In this document: positions 16,311-23,000 of the stretch, in pieces
How positions within the stretch are numbered: position 1 is the stretch's first letter
Layout of the letters: each line of letters starts with the position of its first letter
IMG/VR virus record: IMGVR_UViG_3300028393_000351
Span: 1-23,000 of that record
Origin: a virus
Length of the DNA stretch: 23,000 bases
Strand: one strand, 5' to 3'
Position numbers and translations under genes: made by a program
Notes under the pieces: generated by a model
What the model saw: the letters and a program-made list of their open reading frames with translations, nothing else
Told to the model about the DNA's origin: nothing
Databases searched by the model: none

Positions 16311-19104
16311 CGTTCAAAAACCCTGTGCAGTCCAGTATTAAAACGTCGGTCGGGGGCAGGTTTACACGGGTGCCTTTGCCAAGCCTAGCTTTGGTCTTAA
16401 TCGCCTTTGTACCCCCCGTCTTAAGACCGTCCACAAACCCTGCATAGTTGATCTGCTGCTTGCCGCACCACTCTTTCAACGGCTTAACCAGCAAGTACAG
16501 CTTCTTAACGTCGTATTCATACCGCGCTACGAGTTGGCTTCGCGGTACGCCGTCTGGTTGCACGAGGTGATCCAGCATGCCAGCGGTAGTTCTTGAGTCA
16601 TCAGTTGACTTAATACGGAGCATGTTGTTGTAGTTTTCTGCCATGTAGTCGGTCAGTTGGGACTCAACACTCACGTTCATCTCGCTAACCATAGCTTTGG
16701 CATCGGCCATAACTTTGATAATCCACTGCACAATCGGCGCAATTTTCCAATCAATCAGTCCCGCCTTTTTAGCTACCATCAACGCTGCAATATCACGTGA
16801 GGCCAAAGCAGACCAATACCTGTTTTCAGCGGAAAGCTGCGATTCTGTATCCAGTCTCTTCTGTACCGCCTTGGTAAGTTCGTTAACTGCATCCAAATTA
16901 TTCAGGATGTACTGTACGAAAATCACACCAGCATGCCCGTAGTTGTCTTTTATAGCGGCGCTAAATACGTCGGTCTCAGCCTTGGTTGCAAACTTAACGG
17001 GCTCAACACGGCATTCAAGTACCCGCTGGGCTTCGGCTTGTGGCAGTGCTTTGTACAGTGCGATACGCTCTAGCATTGAGGTGTTACCCGTTGTGCCAAA
17101 CAAAGTCTTCCAAGGCTTGCCTCGAACGCGCTCTACGTTACCCTTTGGCCCCATACGATTACGCTGCAAGCCACTAGGAATTTGGTACGCCCAGTCCGAC
17201 AAGTCTTTTGGGCTAGTGTTGGTCATCTCGTCCATGTAGCAGACGATGTTCTTATACACCTCGGCACGATTCATTTTTGAATTGAACGTGTCTCGCTCCT
17301 GCATGACCAACAGATCGGGATCGCCCCAAACGGATGCACCTGCGTACATCGCCGTGGTCTTGCCCAAACCGGAACCCTTACTCCATGCATGGAAAGCGGC
17401 AGCGTTGATAGGCTGAAACTCCATTAAGACAGAACCCAACGACAATCCAAACATGAACTGGTGCAACTCCATATTCGGCTGGTTGTAAAACTGCATGGTT
17501 TCTTTCCACTTCTCCAGCGTACCCTTAGTCTTAAAGATCGGGAACAGCCCTACGGTGGCAGAAGAGGGTGAACTTATGTCCACTCGGTCTTTAAAAATTT
17601 CCATGTTGCCAACAACAAACGACTCGTGGGATTTGTCTTTCCATCCAAACTGTCGGCATGCTTCGTCCGCCTCGGAGGTGAACTGCAACTCATTAACCCA
17701 TTTCATTGTGTACTCCATAAGTTCTTGTACGTTAAGAACAGCCACGCCTTGTGAGGCAAGTAGCTTGCGAAATTCGTCTTTTGTACCCACTGCGGTGAGG
17801 GGCACCATAAATTCTCGAACACCATCACGAGGGAGGTGCAACCGCATCACCACAGACTCCCCAATCTCAGGGTCAACTACGCGCCGGATGACATAAAGAT
17901 CGTTGAAGTAAATCAGTTGGTCTTTGTCTTCCCCTTCCTCGTCTTTACCGTGCTTGAACACGCCACCGTTTTTACCCCTAAAAAACGGGTGTGGGTACTT
18001 GGGTATCACGTATGCACGGGGGGTAGCCGCCGGTACGCCCAAGGGTTTTTCAAAAACTAAGTTGTCTGACTCTTCAGCTTCCTGAACTTCTCTTCCGAGG
18101 GCTATAGGAGAACTGATCTTGCCCCAGTGCGGACACTCACTACAAACACCCCCACGGTACTCGTCAAACCTGCTGCACAAGTACGGGCCTTTGATCAGGT
18201 CTACCTTCTGCTCGGTGCTCTCAAATGTGTACTCAGGATGCTTCGATGAGATCTTATGGATTGCTTTACCGCCATCAACACAAAATTTAGCTATCGACAA
18301 CCCAGCCCTCCACAAGGGCTCTGATATGTTTGTTTGGTTGTTGATTACTTCCTTAAGTTGTTCACACCCAGTACCCGCAACGGTCTTGACCAAAATGGTC
18401 TTGAACTTGCTGATGTAGCTACCCGACAGGGCTTGCATCATTGCATCCTGCTGTCTAGGTACGTACTTCCTAGGTGGGGTCATCACCGTTGCGTCGTCCC
18501 CTATGATGCTACAGAACGTGTCAAAGTCTACGGGTATACCGGGCTCCCCAACCAATACGACAGGTGCCGGAGGGTTAGACTTGTGGTTACTTGTATTGGG
18601 TACTCGTAGCACACGGGCCGCATCCGCTGGCACAGCAGGGTCTATCCGTAATCCTTTGGACTTGCACAGCCGCTTAAATTGTTCGGCAACATGCACCCAA
18701 GTTTCCCTAGCTACAGGGGTGGTTAGCGGCCAATACACGTGTATCCCACGACCGGAATTTATAAGCGTCGGGCGTGGTAGTTTTAGTTCTTTACAGAATA
18801 TTCGTAACGCGCCTAGGGCTTCTGCCTGTGTCGCGTAGTCTTTATTTGGCCCACAGTCTATGTCTAAGAAGAATGACTTAAGCTGCTTTACGTTAGGTGC
18901 CTTGCGAGATCCAGCCTCTTCAAAAGTACCCAATGCAAAATAAGCGTCAAACCCTTCTGCGTTTAGATTGTGCGCAGCATGGACGGCGGTATCGAGGTCG
19001 GTGTAAAACTTCTGAATCTTGCGTTCATCGGATAGCCGATTAGCCCAGACGCAGTAGAAACCTTCGCCCCCCAGTACCGACTCCAGAAATGTTTTTGTTT
19101 CCAT
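16255..19104 (-). CDS. Primase-helicase fusion (archaeo-eukaryotic-type primase plus P-loop helicase)
   Basis: This 949-aa protein should prime and unwind DNA at the phage fork. The N-terminal domain shows archaeo-eukaryotic primase-type motifs: FFLDID with D81 and D83 for metal, SGRGIHVYW at 117-125, and RVPNTSNHK at 167-175. A cysteine cluster (C310, C321, C324, then PHWGK) may bind zinc. The C-terminal half is a helicase ATPase resembling the DUF927 or virus D5-like type, with Walker A GSGLGKTT at 577-584 and Walker B-like CYMDE (D625, E626). I chose ATG 19104, three codons inside a possible TTG start at 19113. Neither has a clear ribosome site, so translation may be modest. A terminator lies just upstream, which should lower its transcription relative to the DNA-binding protein gene. 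Confidence 0.88.
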   Translation of the reverse strand: METKTFLESVLGGEGFYCVWANRLSDERKIQKFYTDLDTAVHAAHNLNAEGFDAYFALGTFEEAGSRKAPNVKQLKSFFLDIDCGPNKDYATQAEALGALRIFCKELKLPRPTLINSGRGIHVYWPLTTPVARETWVHVAEQFKRLCKSKGLRIDPAVPADAARVLRVPNTSNHKSNPPAPVVLVGEPGIPVDFDTFCSIIGDDATVMTPPRKYVPRQQDAMMQALSGSYISKFKTILVKTVAGTGCEQLKEVINNQTNISEPLWRAGLSIAKFCVDGGKAIHKISSKHPEYTFESTEQKVDLIKGPYLCSRFDEYRGGVCSECPHWGKISSPIALGREVQEAEESDNLVFEKPLGVPAATPRAYVIPKYPHPFFRGKNGGVFKHGKDEEGEDKDQLIYFNDLYVIRRVVDPEIGESVVMRLHLPRDGVREFMVPLTAVGTKDEFRKLLASQGVAVLNVQELMEYTMKWVNELQFTSEADEACRQFGWKDKSHESFVVGNMEIFKDRVDISSPSSATVGLFPIFKTKGTLEKWKETMQFYNQPNMELHQFMFGLSLGSVLMEFQPINAAAFHAWSKGSGLGKTTAMYAGASVWGDPDLLVMQERDTFNSKMNRAEVYKNIVCYMDEMTNTSPKDLSDWAYQIPSGLQRNRMGPKGNVERVRGKPWKTLFGTTGNTSMLERIALYKALPQAEAQRVLECRVEPVKFATKAETDVFSAAIKDNYGHAGVIFVQYILNNLDAVNELTKAVQKRLDTESQLSAENRYWSALASRDIAALMVAKKAGLIDWKIAPIVQWIIKVMADAKAMVSEMNVSVESQLTDYMAENYNNMLRIKSTDDSRTTAGMLDHLVQPDGVPRSQLVARYEYDVKKLYLLVKPLKEWCGKQQINYAGFVDGLKTGGTKAIKTKARLGKGTRVNLPPTDVLILDCTGFLNDETEQIMATTAALFEKQD

Positions 19105-19140
19105 AGCCGCCAATAGTTAAGGTTAAAGAGATGACTGAAA

Positions 19141-19166
19141 AGAAAGGGTGGGGAGCGACCCCACCC
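19141..19166 (-). terminator. Intrinsic terminator between DNA-binding protein and primase-helicase genes
   Basis: A GC-only-but-one stem of 8 bp (19146-19153 with 19159-19166, loop agcga on the plus strand) is followed, read on the minus strand, by TTTCTTTTC. It lies 11 bases beyond the stop of the DNA-binding protein gene and about 40 bases before the primase-helicase start. No promoter is evident after it, so the primase-helicase probably depends on read-through. Confidence 0.8.
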
Positions 19167-19176
19167 CTAAAAAGAA

Positions 19177-20130
19177 TCAGTCGTCCCAATCGCCAACTAT
19201 GTCGCTCAAATCAGACTTCTCTTCCACCACAGGTGCGGCTTTCTTCGTAACCTTAATCGGCTCGGCTACGTCTTCAATGTCCACGGGGGCGGCTGGTTTC
19301 GGCGCGACCTTGGCAACGACCTTCTCGTATGCAGGGGCGTCTTCAGTCCGCATCAACTCACCCATGGGCAGGGCAGCTTTGGGTGCAGGGATTACACCGT
19401 CCATCTGAGACACGTTCAATGTGATCGCCTTAATGGTGTCGGGGTGGTTTTGCAACTTGACTGCAATCGCCAACTCGTCGTCTTCCAAGGGGCGCACAGG
19501 GTTGAACACCAGCTTAGGGGTTGCGCTGTCAATATCAAAACGCATCTCCGTCAGGACAGAAATCGCAGGGGTGTTATATGCCTTGAGGTGGCGACCATAC
19601 GCTTGCAGGGGCATCTTCTTGCCGTCTGCGTCACCAAACACGGATGTGGATGGTAGGGTAATTTGATATACCTCACCCCTGTTCAACTCACCATCGAGCG
19701 CCACAGCAATACGTTGCTGGAAGCGGCAAGCGCGGCCTTCTCCTTGACCGGAACCCTTGATGTGCTGCTTGCAGTCTTTGCAGAACTTAGCTTGGCGTTG
19801 ATCTTCGGGTACTGCTTTGTCAGGAGATTGCGTATCACTAGACCAGCATGTGGGTTTCATCTTCTGACCCTTGACATATGTACCTGCAAAGAACATACGG
19901 GACACGGGGGCAGCGTTAATCAGAATTACCTTCATGGAACGCTCTTCGCTCACACGAACTTCCTTGCCGTTAACGAACTCGCGGAAAGCACCGCCTTCAA
20001 TACTGATGCGTCGATTACCACCACCGCTACTGCTACCAGCAAGGGTGTTTGTCAGGTTATCTTCAATGCTGCCCATCAATGCGAGGGCTGCGTTACTAGG
20101 CTTACCAAAAAGGGTCATATCGTTACTCAT
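19177..20130 (-). CDS. Probable phage single-strand DNA-binding protein with four cysteines
   Basis: This 317-aa protein has a central domain with alternating strands (residues about 40 to 230). It holds a possible zinc site at C95, C117, C120 and C135, the last three in FCKDCKQHIKGSGQGEGRAC. The C-terminal 70 residues are low-complexity Ala/Pro/Lys followed by an acidic end, SDLSDIVGDWDD. Acidic C-termini that contact replication partners are typical of single-strand DNA-binding proteins. A metal site inside the binding domain recalls T4 gp32, although the spacing differs and no homology is claimed. Start ATG 20130 has AGGAGA about eight bases upstream, overlapping the stop of the helix-turn-helix gene. 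It is followed by a strong terminator and precedes the primase-helicase, fitting a role in coating template DNA. Confidence 0.6.
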   Translation of the reverse strand: MSNDMTLFGKPSNAALALMGSIEDNLTNTLAGSSSGGGNRRISIEGGAFREFVNGKEVRVSEERSMKVILINAAPVSRMFFAGTYVKGQKMKPTCWSSDTQSPDKAVPEDQRQAKFCKDCKQHIKGSGQGEGRACRFQQRIAVALDGELNRGEVYQITLPSTSVFGDADGKKMPLQAYGRHLKAYNTPAISVLTEMRFDIDSATPKLVFNPVRPLEDDELAIAVKLQNHPDTIKAITLNVSQMDGVIPAPKAALPMGELMRTEDAPAYEKVVAKVAPKPAAPVDIEDVAEPIKVTKKAAPVVEEKSDLSDIVGDWDD

Positions 20131-20144
20131 CTTCGTTTCTCCTG

Positions 20145-20426
20145 TTACATATCTTCGTTAGGGTCATTGAAATCCAATTCAAGCTGAACTGGGGTTTTGG
20201 GGGCGCTATTACCTGCTCCCTCCGGCGCTTCCGGCGTCTCTTCAACGTTCTCGTCTGCATTGGCTAAAGCCGCTACAACTTTGGATACATTGAAGCGGTA
20301 TGTGTTACCAATCTTCAAATACGTATCCTTAGTGATATGGCCTTGCCGTATCCAAGAACGTATAGTCGATACCGAAACCGACAGATGTTTTGCCAACTCT
20401 TCTATTGGCACGTATGGCTCGTCCAT
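20145..20426 (-). CDS. Helix-turn-helix protein (excisionase/MerR-like) with clamp-binding-like tail
   Basis: This 93-aa protein has a DNA-binding helix-turn-helix in residues 4 to 52. It reads VPIEELAKHLSVSVSTIRSW then RQGHI and YRFNVSKV, the layout of the small excisionase-type (HTH_17) family. Residues 57 to 78 are acidic and probably disordered. The C-terminus has QLELDF at 81-86, matching the six-residue bacterial beta-clamp binding pattern Q-L-x-L-x-F. GGAGG (20432-20436) precedes ATG 20426, which shares its A with the stop of the gene before it. It could be a transcriptional regulator or a replication accessory protein. No integrase is seen, so true excisionase activity is unsupported. 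Confidence 0.7.
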   Translation of the reverse strand: MDEPYVPIEELAKHLSVSVSTIRSWIRQGHITKDTYLKIGNTYRFNVSKVVAALANADENVEETPEAPEGAGNSAPKTPVQLELDFNDPNEDM

Positions 20427-20833
20427 TACTTCCTCCGCACGGTTATGGTGTATTCGCTGTCCACGTTGAGTCCCGGTGGTAGCGTGTCAGGGTTGGCCTC
20501 AAGGAACTCTTTGAGGTTTGTTTGGTGTATGCGCTCATGCAGTAGTTGCGGCGCGTTGTGTTCAACGATGAACTTGTGCATGGACTCCCAGTCGTTTGTC
20601 CAGTAGTTTGTTTTGACAGTGCGGTAGAACAAGCCTTCGCCAGTACGTACGCTGTCCACGTTTTGCTCCTTGCAGAACGCCAAAAGGGCAAACTTCACTT
20701 TGTCCATCTGAGCTTTGAGCTTTTTCTCTTCAGTCTCGTAGGCGACGCGCATCTCATCGTGCTTAGCCCTCATCTTGAGGTAAACCTTAACTAGGGTTTC
20801 GGGAGGCACGGTTGTATCAGACGTACCAGTCAT
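20426..20833 (-). CDS. Phage replication-block protein of unknown function
   Basis: This 135-aa protein has an N-terminal charged helix (residues about 12 to 50, likely coiled coil). A C-terminal domain follows, with RTGEGLFYRTVKTNYWTNDW, then HQTNLKEFLEANP and LNVDSEYTITVRRK. I know similar-looking proteins in phage replication blocks but no activity for them. The helix-plus-domain layout loosely recalls Gam-type nuclease inhibitors, without a motif to prove it. ATG 20833 is preferred to the in-frame ATG at 20845 because GGAGG lies five bases before it. The gene overlaps the upstream gene by 17 bases and the helix-turn-helix gene by one base, so it is tightly coupled in the same transcript. 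Confidence 0.65.
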   Translation of the reverse strand: MTGTSDTTVPPETLVKVYLKMRAKHDEMRVAYETEEKKLKAQMDKVKFALLAFCKEQNVDSVRTGEGLFYRTVKTNYWTNDWESMHKFIVEHNAPQLLHERIHQTNLKEFLEANPDTLPPGLNVDSEYTITVRRK

Positions 20834-21107
20834 CTGCGCCTCCATCTTCTACACTGTTAAGCGCGATAGCCAGCCCATATGCCTGTTTAGCCTGTTGCAT
20901 GTAGTTCTCAAGGGGTACGCCGTAAGCAGACGCTGCGTCCGCCAAAAGCCTAGACAGCGCGGTAAGAATTAACGGAGGGGTAACCCCACCATCGGCTGAA
21001 ACTCTACGTACCGCCTGTTTTATGGCGGTGTCCAGATCCCCTAAAACTTTGGCAGATTTAATCAACTCTTCTGCACGGCGCATTTTATCGTCGGTGTTAT
21101 CTTCCAC
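20817..21107 (-). CDS. Small phage protein of unknown function, GTG start
   Basis: This 96-aa acidic, mainly helical protein begins VEDNTDDKMRRAEELIKSAK and ends EDGGADDWYV. The predicted helices fall near residues 8 to 28, 43 to 60 and 66 to 85. No catalytic motif, signal peptide or membrane segment is seen. The frame is open to an ATG at 21188, inside the helicase gene. However, GTG 21107 has GGAGAG six bases upstream and lies 32 bases after the promoter's -10 box, so the short form is much more likely. It is the first gene after that promoter and overlaps the next gene by 17 bases. Role unknown; its place suggests an early or replication function. Confidence 0.65.
   Translation of the reverse strand: MEDNTDDKMRRAEELIKSAKVLGDLDTAIKQAVRRVSADGGVTPPLILTALSRLLADAASAYGVPLENYMQQAKQAYGLAIALNSVEDGGADDWYV
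20839..20843 (-). promoter_or_regulatory. Ribosome binding site fixing the ATG start at 20833
   Basis: On the minus strand GGAGG stands five bases before ATG 20833. The upstream in-frame ATG (20845) overlaps this very site and has none of its own. Confidence 0.7.
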
Positions 21108-21113
21108 TTCGTT

Positions 21114-21119
21114 CTCTCC
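21114..21119 (-). promoter_or_regulatory. Ribosome binding site fixing a GTG start at 21107
   Basis: GGAGAG followed by aacgaa leads directly to GTG 21107 on the minus strand. The longer ATG form (21188) would start upstream of the promoter's transcript and could not be made from it. Confidence 0.75.
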
Positions 21120-21138
21120 GTTGGTTAGTGAGGTGTTT

Positions 21139-21167
21139 ATTATAGTAGCAGTTTTTAACTTACGCAA
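21139..21167 (-). promoter_or_regulatory. Sigma-70-type promoter for the downstream replication genes
   Basis: Minus strand: -35 TTGCGT (21162-21167), 17-base spacer, perfect -10 TATAAT (21139-21144). Transcription should begin near 21132, leaving a leader of about 25 bases before GTG 21107. The -35 box shares one base with the helicase stop codon (21160-21162). Confidence 0.75.
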
Positions 21168-22698
21168 GTATTTCTTTGTAAAGATCAACTATTTTTGAGT
21201 GAACATCAATTTTGTTATCTAATAAGTTGTAAACGTGTCTTTCTACACCAGACCCCGCGAGCTGCACTACTGTAGATGGGTGTCGTTGGCCGGAGCGGTG
21301 TACCCGTGCATTAGCTTGGGCGTATGTTTCCAAGCTGGATGTTGGCCCCCACCATACAACCGTGTTCGCTGCGGTAAGTGTTACGCCATGGGCAGCAGAT
21401 TGGGGCTGAATCACCAGCACTCTCGGGTTGGGTGATTCTTGGAATCGTTTAAATATGTCCGTGCGTTTGTTGACTGGCACGTCCCCACTAATCACTTCGG
21501 TGGTGTACCCGTCGGCGTTAAGTTTCTCGTGCAAGATGCTGATGACATGCTTGAACGGTACAAATACCAATACCTTTTGGCTGGATTCGTCAATCACTTC
21601 GGTGAGCACGTTGTATCTGTTCTTGATGTCAAACTCTAAGGTTTCACCCGAATCGGAGTACACCGCGCCACAAGATATTTGCAGGAGCTTGGACATGTTC
21701 ACTGCGGCGTTGACCGACGTGATCTCTTCCCCTGCGGCCTGAACTACCATTCTGCTCTTGAGCATGGTGTAGTAGCGTTCTTGTTGCTTGGTTAATTCGA
21801 CGCGCCGTTTGGTGTATGTCATCTCGGGCAAGTCAAGGCACTCGTCCTTGGTGTATCGAATGGCGGGTTGCAGTGCCTCGTACACTGTTTTGGTAGCGGT
21901 CTCTTTGGCTATCCATTTGAAGTTAGTCAGCTTCAGCATGACTTGATCGCGGTAGGATGTGAAGTATTTAGGTACTCCGTTCGGGTTGACCAGCTTAGCC
22001 AGCCCATACGCATCGAGAGGGGACTGCGCAGCGGGGGTGCCTGTCATCATCCAAAGCCATGTATCTGCCTTGACAAGGGAGTTGAGCACCTTCCAGCGTT
22101 TAGTCTGTACGTTCTTATAGGCGTTTGCCTCGTCGATCACAATCAAGTCAAACCCGCCATTGGCAATGTCCTCGGCTACGATTTCTACGCCGTCATAGTT
22201 GATGATCACAAACTCTGAGTTGCCGTTGATGATGGCCTTGCGCTTGTCCTTGGCCCCGTATGCGATGTCAACAGAGCGGTGCATAGCAAATTTAAATAGG
22301 TCAGCCCTCCATGCGGAATCCATAATGGACAGGGGGCATATCACCAGCACCCGATTGACGCGCTTTTGCTTGAGTAAATAGTCTGCCGCCCAAATGACTG
22401 AGCCCGTTTTGCCTGTGCCTTGCTCGTTCAAACAAAACGCACGGCGGTTCATAGTGAGGAATGCGGAGGTTGTTTTCTGATGGTCAAACGGCTTGAACTG
22501 GCCGGGCCAGTCGTAGCGTCCCATGATGGGTGATGGCACGTTTTTTACACGTAGATTTCTGAGGACTTGTGCCTCGTCTAAGCCCCAATGCACTAGCACC
22601 TGATTGTTAGGCAGCACTTTGCTCTTAGGGATTACCGTTGTGATGCGGTGCGGGTTACGCAGCGTCAGCAACAGCGCCTTGTTATCAATTATTTCCAA
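21160..22698 (-). CDS. SNF2-type superfamily 2 helicase
   Basis: This 512-aa protein has the full set of SNF2-like helicase motifs. Walker A is GTGKT at 94-98 and motif II is DEAN at 189-192. Motif III is TGTP at 219-222, and motif VI is QANARVHRSGQ at 461-471, containing the arginine finger. These support ATP-driven translocation on duplex DNA. Phages often carry such enzymes in replication or recombination blocks, and the exact step here is not known. The start is TTG 22698, with GGAG six bases upstream. No in-frame ATG near the start fits better, and the first motif begins at a normal distance. It lacks long insertions, so it is a compact form. A promoter and a leader hairpin lie directly upstream, and a second promoter overlaps its stop codon. 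Confidence 0.9.
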   Translation of the reverse strand: MEIIDNKALLLTLRNPHRITTVIPKSKVLPNNQVLVHWGLDEAQVLRNLRVKNVPSPIMGRYDWPGQFKPFDHQKTTSAFLTMNRRAFCLNEQGTGKTGSVIWAADYLLKQKRVNRVLVICPLSIMDSAWRADLFKFAMHRSVDIAYGAKDKRKAIINGNSEFVIINYDGVEIVAEDIANGGFDLIVIDEANAYKNVQTKRWKVLNSLVKADTWLWMMTGTPAAQSPLDAYGLAKLVNPNGVPKYFTSYRDQVMLKLTNFKWIAKETATKTVYEALQPAIRYTKDECLDLPEMTYTKRRVELTKQQERYYTMLKSRMVVQAAGEEITSVNAAVNMSKLLQISCGAVYSDSGETLEFDIKNRYNVLTEVIDESSQKVLVFVPFKHVISILHEKLNADGYTTEVISGDVPVNKRTDIFKRFQESPNPRVLVIQPQSAAHGVTLTAANTVVWWGPTSSLETYAQANARVHRSGQRHPSTVVQLAGSGVERHVYNLLDNKIDVHSKIVDLYKEILA

Positions 22699-22704
22699 TT
22701 CGTT

Positions 22705-22708
22705 CTCC
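22705..22708 (-). promoter_or_regulatory. Ribosome binding site fixing a TTG start at 22698
   Basis: GGAG followed by aacgaa precedes TTG 22698 on the minus strand. The same GGAG-(AG)-AACGAA arrangement precedes the GTG gene at 21107, which supports TTG as a real start. Confidence 0.7.
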
Positions 22709-22726
22709 GGTGCAGACGGCTTAACG

Positions 22727-22751
22727 GAGCGAAGTGGTGTCCCACTCGCTC
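22727..22751 (-). promoter_or_regulatory. Leader hairpin upstream of the helicase gene
   Basis: Arms gagcga+gtgg (22727-22732, 22734-22737) and ccac+tcgctc (22742-22751) pair over 10 bp, with one bulged base (22733) and a four-base loop. The hairpin lies between the predicted transcription start (about 22764) and the ribosome site. No T-run follows on the minus strand, so it is not a terminator. It could stabilise the message or bind a regulator. Confidence 0.5.
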
Positions 22752-22770
22752 TCGCTGCTATCGAACTTCT

Positions 22771-22799
22771 AATCTAACCCAACGCGCAGAGCACGTCAA
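22771..22799 (-). promoter_or_regulatory. Sigma-70-type promoter for the helicase gene
   Basis: Minus strand: -35 TTGACG (22794-22799, five of six consensus), 17-base spacer, -10 TAGATT (22771-22776, four of six). Transcription should begin near 22764, giving a leader of about 65 bases. The stop codon TGA of the upstream HNH gene lies inside the -35 box. Confidence 0.6.
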
Positions 22800-23000
22800 G
22801 CGGATTTTTTTCCGCCTTTTTCTTTTACGCTATGGCCGTTCCTTGCACGGTTCTTTGCAGGGGTAATGATGCGCAGCCCGTCCTTATTAGACCCACCCTT
22901 GGATAACATCTTTATGTGGTCAATGTCTTTGCCTTCACGCTTGTCGGCTGTACCGTTTCCGTTTTTGTCGGGGGAACTGGCATCAACTTTTCGACGGGCA
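22796..23000 (-). CDS. HNH endonuclease, C-terminal part (5' end outside window)
   Basis: About 67 codons are visible on the minus strand, with no start codon needed inside the window; the stop TGA is at 22796-22798. The product contains DIDHIKMLSKGGSNKDGLRI followed by TPAKNRARNG. This matches the HNH nuclease core: the D-H pair before LSKGGSN, the N of GGSN, and a final N in KNR. Such proteins cut DNA with one metal ion. The lysine-rich end (KEKGGKKSA) probably binds DNA. The missing N-terminal part may carry a zinc or DNA-binding element. It lies upstream of the helicase in the same direction and could be a free-standing homing nuclease or a replication/packaging nuclease. Confidence 0.75.
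   Translation of the reverse strand, partial: ARRKVDASSPDKNGNGTADKREGKDIDHIKMLSKGGSNKDGLRIITPAKNRARNGHSVKEKGGKKSA

Noticed and set aside
20145-20426. Excisionase as evidence for a temperate lifestyle
   Set aside because: The fold type is shared by many small regulators and no integrase or attachment site is visible in the window.
22800-22827. Plus-strand hairpin gcgga-tttttt-tccgc followed by ctttttctttt, terminator-like
   Set aside because: The stem is only five pairs, it lies in the lysine-rich coding end of the HNH gene, and there is no plus-strand gene before it to terminate.

Overview
The window is a continuous piece of a tailed-phage genome, most likely a short-tailed (podovirus-like) phage of a bacterium. 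A prophage or metagenomic phage contig cannot be excluded. It shows dense packing, overlapping or nearly abutting genes, strong Shine-Dalgarno sites, two converging gene blocks, virion-type proteins on one side and replication enzymes on the other. No integrase, tRNA, rRNA, insertion sequence or CRISPR array was seen. The host cannot be named from this sequence.

The plus-strand block (1 to 15966) is a virion or late block. It begins inside an M15-family zinc peptidase gene (endolysin-like, cut by the window edge). Next comes a large beta-rich structural protein, a small fibre-like protein and a small protein of unknown role. Five large proteins of internal-virion or ejection type follow (865, 336, 297, 607 and 2104 aa). 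Three of these five share a short A-x-G-G-[I/L] motif. The last is a giant multidomain protein with an HEVVH zinc-metallopeptidase motif and a C-terminal region resembling large polyvalent-protein-associated domain 38.

The minus-strand block (23000 down to 16047) is a replication or early block. In transcription order it holds the end of an HNH endonuclease gene that has no start codon in the window, an SNF2-type helicase, two small conserved-looking proteins, and a helix-turn-helix protein with a beta-clamp-like C-terminal motif. After these come a probable single-strand DNA-binding protein with four cysteines and an acidic tail, a primase-helicase fusion, and a small terminal gene. Two good sigma-70-type promoters can be read, one before the helicase and one just after it. 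In both, the -35 box overlaps the stop codon of the preceding gene. One intrinsic terminator lies between the DNA-binding protein gene and the primase-helicase gene, and a second sits between the two converging blocks.

The likely division of labour is as follows. The minus-strand genes unwind, coat and prime phage DNA. The plus-strand genes build the particle and the set of proteins thought to enter the cell with the DNA. No gap longer than about 100 bases lacks a gene.
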